DNA of 64,000 bases from an uncultured Oscillospiraceae bacterium (GTDB lineage Bacteria; Bacillota; Clostridia; Oscillospirales; Oscillospiraceae), in the NCBI GenBank assembly GCA_947626315.1, contig CANQRQ010000011.1, positions 1 to 64,000 of the forward strand. Direction: 5' to 3'. Shown here piece by piece: positions 61,209 to 64,000 of this stretch; the stretch's first letter is position 1; each line of letters begins with the position of its first letter. The position numbers were made by a program, and so were the translations under genes. The notes beneath the pieces were generated by a model that was given only the letters and a program-made list of their open reading frames with translations, did not search any database and was not told the origin of the DNA.

Positions 61209-62075
61209 ATGTACAAAGTAGCGACCAAGCGTTTTCTCAATGACGCGAAGACCATCTGCCTCTTTGAGATCGAAGCCCCGCTGATAGCGCGGCACGCCCA
61301 GGCGGGCCAGTTCGTGATCTTCCGCCTGGATGAGCAGGGGGAGCGGGTCCCCGTGTCCGTGGCCGGGTATGACCGGGAAAAGGGCACCGTCACCGTGATG
61401 GTCCAGGCCGCCGGGCGCACCACCCGGATGCTCCATACCGTGGAGGAAGGGGACTATATCTCAGACATCGTGGGCCCTCTGGGCAAGGCCACCGAGACGG
61501 ACGACCTGCAGAAGGTCTGCGTGGTGGGCGGCGGCGTCGGCTGCGCCATCGCGTACCCCATCGCCAAGGAGATGCATGAAAAGGGCATCGAAGTCACCTT
61601 TATCGCCGGTTTTCGCAGCGCGGACATTGTGATTTTGAAGGAGGAGCTGAAGGCGGTCTCCGACAAGCTGATCATGTGCACCGACGACGGAACATACGGC
61701 GAGAAGGGCTTCACCACCGTGTTCCTGAAAAATGAGATCGAGGCCAACATCGCCGAGGGCAAGCCCCAGTTTGACCGGGTGATCGCCATCGGGCCGGACA
61801 TCATGATGAAGTTCCTGGCCGATGTGACCCGGCCCTACGGCATCAAGACCATTATTTCCCTGGACCCCATCATGGTGGACGGCACCGGCATGTGCGGCGG
61901 CTGCCGGGTGATCGTAGGCGGCGAGACCAAGTTCGCCTGCGTGGACGGGCCGGACTTTGACGCGCATCAGGTGGATTTTGACAGTCTGCTCAAGCGGGCC
62001 GCCTTCTACAAGGACGAGCAGGACGAGGCGGCCAAGCACATCTGCAAAATAACGGGAGGCAAGCGCAATGGCTAA
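61209..62075 (+). CDS. nfnA: NADH-dependent ferredoxin:NADP+ oxidoreductase subunit A (SudB-like)
   Basis: A 288-residue flavoprotein: an FAD domain (about 1-95; VPVSVAGYDREKGTVTVMVQAAGRTTRML), an NAD(H) domain (CVVGGGVGCAIAYPIAKEM) and a C-terminal [2Fe-2S] site with DGTGMCGGCR and KFACVDGP: C229, C232, C244 plus a likely Asp ligand, the Asp-Cys3 arrangement known for SudB/NfnA. With NfnB it forms the electron-bifurcating transhydrogenase linking NADH, NADPH and ferredoxin. ATG 61209 after GGAGGATTG. Confidence 0.88.
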   Translation: MYKVATKRFLNDAKTICLFEIEAPLIARHAQAGQFVIFRLDEQGERVPVSVAGYDREKGTVTVMVQAAGRTTRMLHTVEEGDYISDIVGPLGKATETDDLQKVCVVGGGVGCAIAYPIAKEMHEKGIEVTFIAGFRSADIVILKEELKAVSDKLIMCTDDGTYGEKGFTTVFLKNEIEANIAEGKPQFDRVIAIGPDIMMKFLADVTRPYGIKTIISLDPIMVDGTGMCGGCRVIVGGETKFACVDGPDFDAHQVDFDSLLKRAAFYKDEQDEAAKHICKITGGKRNG

Positions 62076-63459
62076 TATGAAGATGCAGAAAAACCCCATG
62101 CCCGAGCAGGACCCGGTTCTGCGGGCCGGGAACTTTGACGAGGTTGCCCTGGGTTACAGTGCCGAGGCCGCCATGGACGAGGCCAAGCGCTGCCTCAGCT
62201 GCAAGAACATGCCCTGCCGGAGCGGCTGCCCCGTGTCGGTGCGCATTCCGGAATTCATCGCCAAGGTGGCGGAGGGGGACTTTGAGGCCGCCTATCAGAT
62301 CGTCACCTCCACCAACTCCCTGCCCGCCGTCTGCGGCCGGGTCTGCCCCCAGGAGAAGCAGTGCGAGAGCAAGTGCGTCCGGGGCATCAAGGGGGAGAGC
62401 GTGGGCATCGGCCGGCTGGAGCGCTTTGTGGCGGACTGGCACATGGCCAATGCGGAGAAAAAAGATCCCGTCGTTCCCGCCTCCAACGGGCACAGGATCG
62501 CCGTGGTGGGCTCCGGCCCCGCGGGCCTGACCTGCGCGGGGGACCTGCGGAAGCTGGGCTATGACGTGACCGTGTTCGAGGCCTTCCACAAGTCCGGCGG
62601 CGTGCTGGTGTACGGCATCCCCCAGTTCCGTCTGCCCAAGGAGATCGTGGCGGCGGAGATCGAGAACCTGCAGGCTATGGGCGTGAAGATCGTCAACAAC
62701 GCCATCGTGGGCAAGAGCGAGACCGTGGACGAGCTGTTTGAGGACGGCTTTGAGGCCGTGTTCATCGGCTCCGGCGCGGGTCTGCCCCAGTTCCTGCATA
62801 TCCCCGGGGAGAATCTGCTGGGCGTGTACTCTGCCAACGAGCTGCTGACCCGGGTGAACCTGATGAAGGCCTACCGGGACGACTATGACACCCCCATCAA
62901 ACACTTCCACCGGGTCGCCGTGGTGGGCGCGGGCAACGTGGCCATGGACGCGGCCCGGGTCGCCAAGCGCCTGGGGGCCGAGCATGTGTTCATCGCCTAC
63001 CGCCGGGGCCGGGACGAGCTGCCCGCCCGGAAGGAAGAGGTGGAGCACGCGGAGGCCGAGGGGATCGAGTTTCAGCTGCTCAACAACCCCACCCGCATCC
63101 TGGGCGGGGAGGACGGCCATGTGACCGGCATCGAGCTCCAGCGCCAGGAGCTGGGCGAGCCGGACGCCAAGGGCCGCCGCAGCCCGGTGCCTGTGCCCGG
63201 CAGCGAGTGGGTCCTGGAGGTGGACACGGTGGTGATCGCCATCGGCACCAGCCCCAACCCCCTGATCCGGAACACCACCCACGGCCTGACCTTTACCCGC
63301 AAGGGCGGCATCGAGGCGGACGAGGGCGGCAAGACCGCCCGTGAGGGCGTCTTTGCCGGGGGTGACGCGGTCACCGGCTCGGCCACGGTGATCCTGGCCA
63401 TGGGCGCGGGCAAGGCCGGCGCCAAGAGCATCGACGAGTACATCAAGAGCAAGAAGTAA
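62068..63459 (+). CDS. nfnB: NADH-dependent ferredoxin:NADP+ oxidoreductase subunit B (GltD-like)
   Basis: A 463-residue protein. The N-terminal domain carries cysteines for two [4Fe-4S] clusters (RCLSCKNMPCRSGCPV, CGRVCPQEKQCESKCV). FAD site VVGSGPAGLTCAGDLRKLGYDVTVFEA, NADPH site VVGAGNVAMDAARVAKRLG, and AIGTSPNPLI/GGDAVTGSATVILAMGAGK at the C-terminus. It overlaps nfnA by eight bases. Similar to glutamate synthase small subunits, but the partner NfnA and absence of GltB argue for Nfn. Confidence 0.88.
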   Translation: MANMKMQKNPMPEQDPVLRAGNFDEVALGYSAEAAMDEAKRCLSCKNMPCRSGCPVSVRIPEFIAKVAEGDFEAAYQIVTSTNSLPAVCGRVCPQEKQCESKCVRGIKGESVGIGRLERFVADWHMANAEKKDPVVPASNGHRIAVVGSGPAGLTCAGDLRKLGYDVTVFEAFHKSGGVLVYGIPQFRLPKEIVAAEIENLQAMGVKIVNNAIVGKSETVDELFEDGFEAVFIGSGAGLPQFLHIPGENLLGVYSANELLTRVNLMKAYRDDYDTPIKHFHRVAVVGAGNVAMDAARVAKRLGAEHVFIAYRRGRDELPARKEEVEHAEAEGIEFQLLNNPTRILGGEDGHVTGIELQRQELGEPDAKGRRSPVPVPGSEWVLEVDTVVIAIGTSPNPLIRNTTHGLTFTRKGGIEADEGGKTAREGVFAGGDAVTGSATVILAMGAGKAGAKSIDEYIKSKK

Positions 63460-63473
63460 CCATAGATTCCATA

Positions 63474-63514
63474 GGGGCTGCAGCAAAATGCTTTTTTGCT
63501 GCGGCCCCTTTTTT
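63474..63514 (+). terminator. Terminator of nfnAB
   Basis: A 15-bp stem with one mismatch (GGGGCTGCAGCAAAA at 63474-63488 with 63492-63508) and a T6 tract. Confidence 0.92.
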
Positions 63515-63640
63515 ACCCGGAAGGGCTTTTATTTTAGCTCTGTTTAAGGTATAATATAAAATACTGTTTTTAGGGGAACGGGGATTTCCTCCCCGCCGTG
63601 GAAATACCGGATAATAAGCTTTTGCCGAGGAGTTGGAAAA

Positions 63641-64000
63641 ATGTCCGAGAGAATACAGGACCCGCGGGAGCGGAGCTGGGCCAGGGTGCACGTGGTCTGC
63701 GTCTTCCTGCTGCTGGTCTTTCATGTGTACGAGCCGGTGAATGTCTACCTGTGGGAGACGGTGAAGACCAGCTATCTGGCCATAGGGACGCCGGTTCTGA
63801 TCGCTTTTTATTATTATTTCCGGCGGCTGAACGGGGGGCCGGAGCTGCGTCTGATGACCTTCTATGCCCTCTGGTTCTACATCACCAGGGTCCTGAACGG
63901 GGACCTTTGGCTCCGGGAGGAGCTGGGCCTGGTGCGGGAGATGGCGGTGTGCGCGGTGATCCTGCCGGTGGGCCTGCTTTTAAACGGCGACGGGCGGCGG
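63641..64000 (+). CDS. Multi-pass membrane protein, cut by the window edge
   Basis: 120 codons are open to the window end. ATG 63641 after GAGGAG; a TATAAT lies at 63550-63555. At least four hydrophobic segments (VHVVCVFLLLVFHVY, SYLAIGTPVLIAFYYYF, LMTFYALWFYITRVL, MAVCAVILPVGLLL) alternate with basic loops. This could be the start of an O-antigen ligase/polymerase-like protein, but too little is present to say. Confidence 0.7.
   Translation, partial: MSERIQDPRERSWARVHVVCVFLLLVFHVYEPVNVYLWETVKTSYLAIGTPVLIAFYYYFRRLNGGPELRLMTFYALWFYITRVLNGDLWLREELGLVREMAVCAVILPVGLLLNGDGRR

Noticed and set aside
62068-63459. Glutamate synthase small subunit (GltD)
   Set aside because: Similarity is shared by the family, but there is no GltB and the overlapping upstream partner is NfnA/SudB-like.

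Overview
The window is a GC-rich (roughly 60-65% by eye) chromosomal segment of a strictly anaerobic Gram-positive bacterium. I infer a gut Oscillospirales-type clostridium. The evidence is a flavodiiron/rubredoxin oxygen-detoxifying enzyme, an NfnAB-type electron-bifurcating pair, clostridial-type PurL, a stand-alone archaeal-type IMP cyclohydrolase (PurO) with single-domain AICAR transformylase, a ZTP-riboswitch-like purine leader, and strong Shine-Dalgarno sites with classical sigma-A promoters. The species cannot be named from the sequence.

Layout. 75-2922: a Crp/Fnr regulator faces a multidomain flavodiiron protein across a shared promoter with a large palindrome. 2946-25424: a compact siphovirus-like prophage. 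An S24 autocleaving repressor is separated by only a three-operator promoter region from one rightward run of terminase, portal, head, tail, fibre, endolysin and holin genes. No integrase, excisionase or replication gene is present, so the layout resembles PBSX-like or other domesticated elements. The run is interrupted by two cargo blocks. At 6841-9276 the minor head gene carries a CdiA-CT/MuF-style nuclease-like C-terminus, and the displaced original 3' end survives as a broken remnant. At 14484-16222, three membrane-protein genes sit between gp15 and the tape measure.

25440-41639: purine synthesis. guaB is divergent from an eleven-gene operon purE-purC-purF-like-purF-purM-purN-purO-purB-purH-purD-purL led by a ZTP-riboswitch-like element. 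This covers every step from PRPP to IMP, plus adenylosuccinate lyase. The first PurF paralogue lacks the glutaminase cysteine. 41646-47166: a CUT1-type sugar ABC importer and an OB-fold-like lipoprotein. 47250-51615: a lower-GC island encoding a lantibiotic/antimicrobial-peptide self-protection-type transporter (LanFEG) with its response regulator and kinase.

51654-64000: mixed housekeeping. It includes a tandem OB-fold SSB-like protein, deoC, a small membrane protein, a tRNA-like remnant, infC-rpmI-rplT with an attenuator leader and a probable AUC start, a DUF3810 metalloprotease, the UPF0210/ACT pair, larB-larC (nickel-pincer cofactor), nfnA-nfnB and a truncated membrane protein at the right edge. 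Two copies of a hairpin-rich intergenic repeat lie at 47170 and 58731. A palindromic CCCGGGAAA motif recurs in three promoters or leaders (purE, the lipoprotein, deoC).
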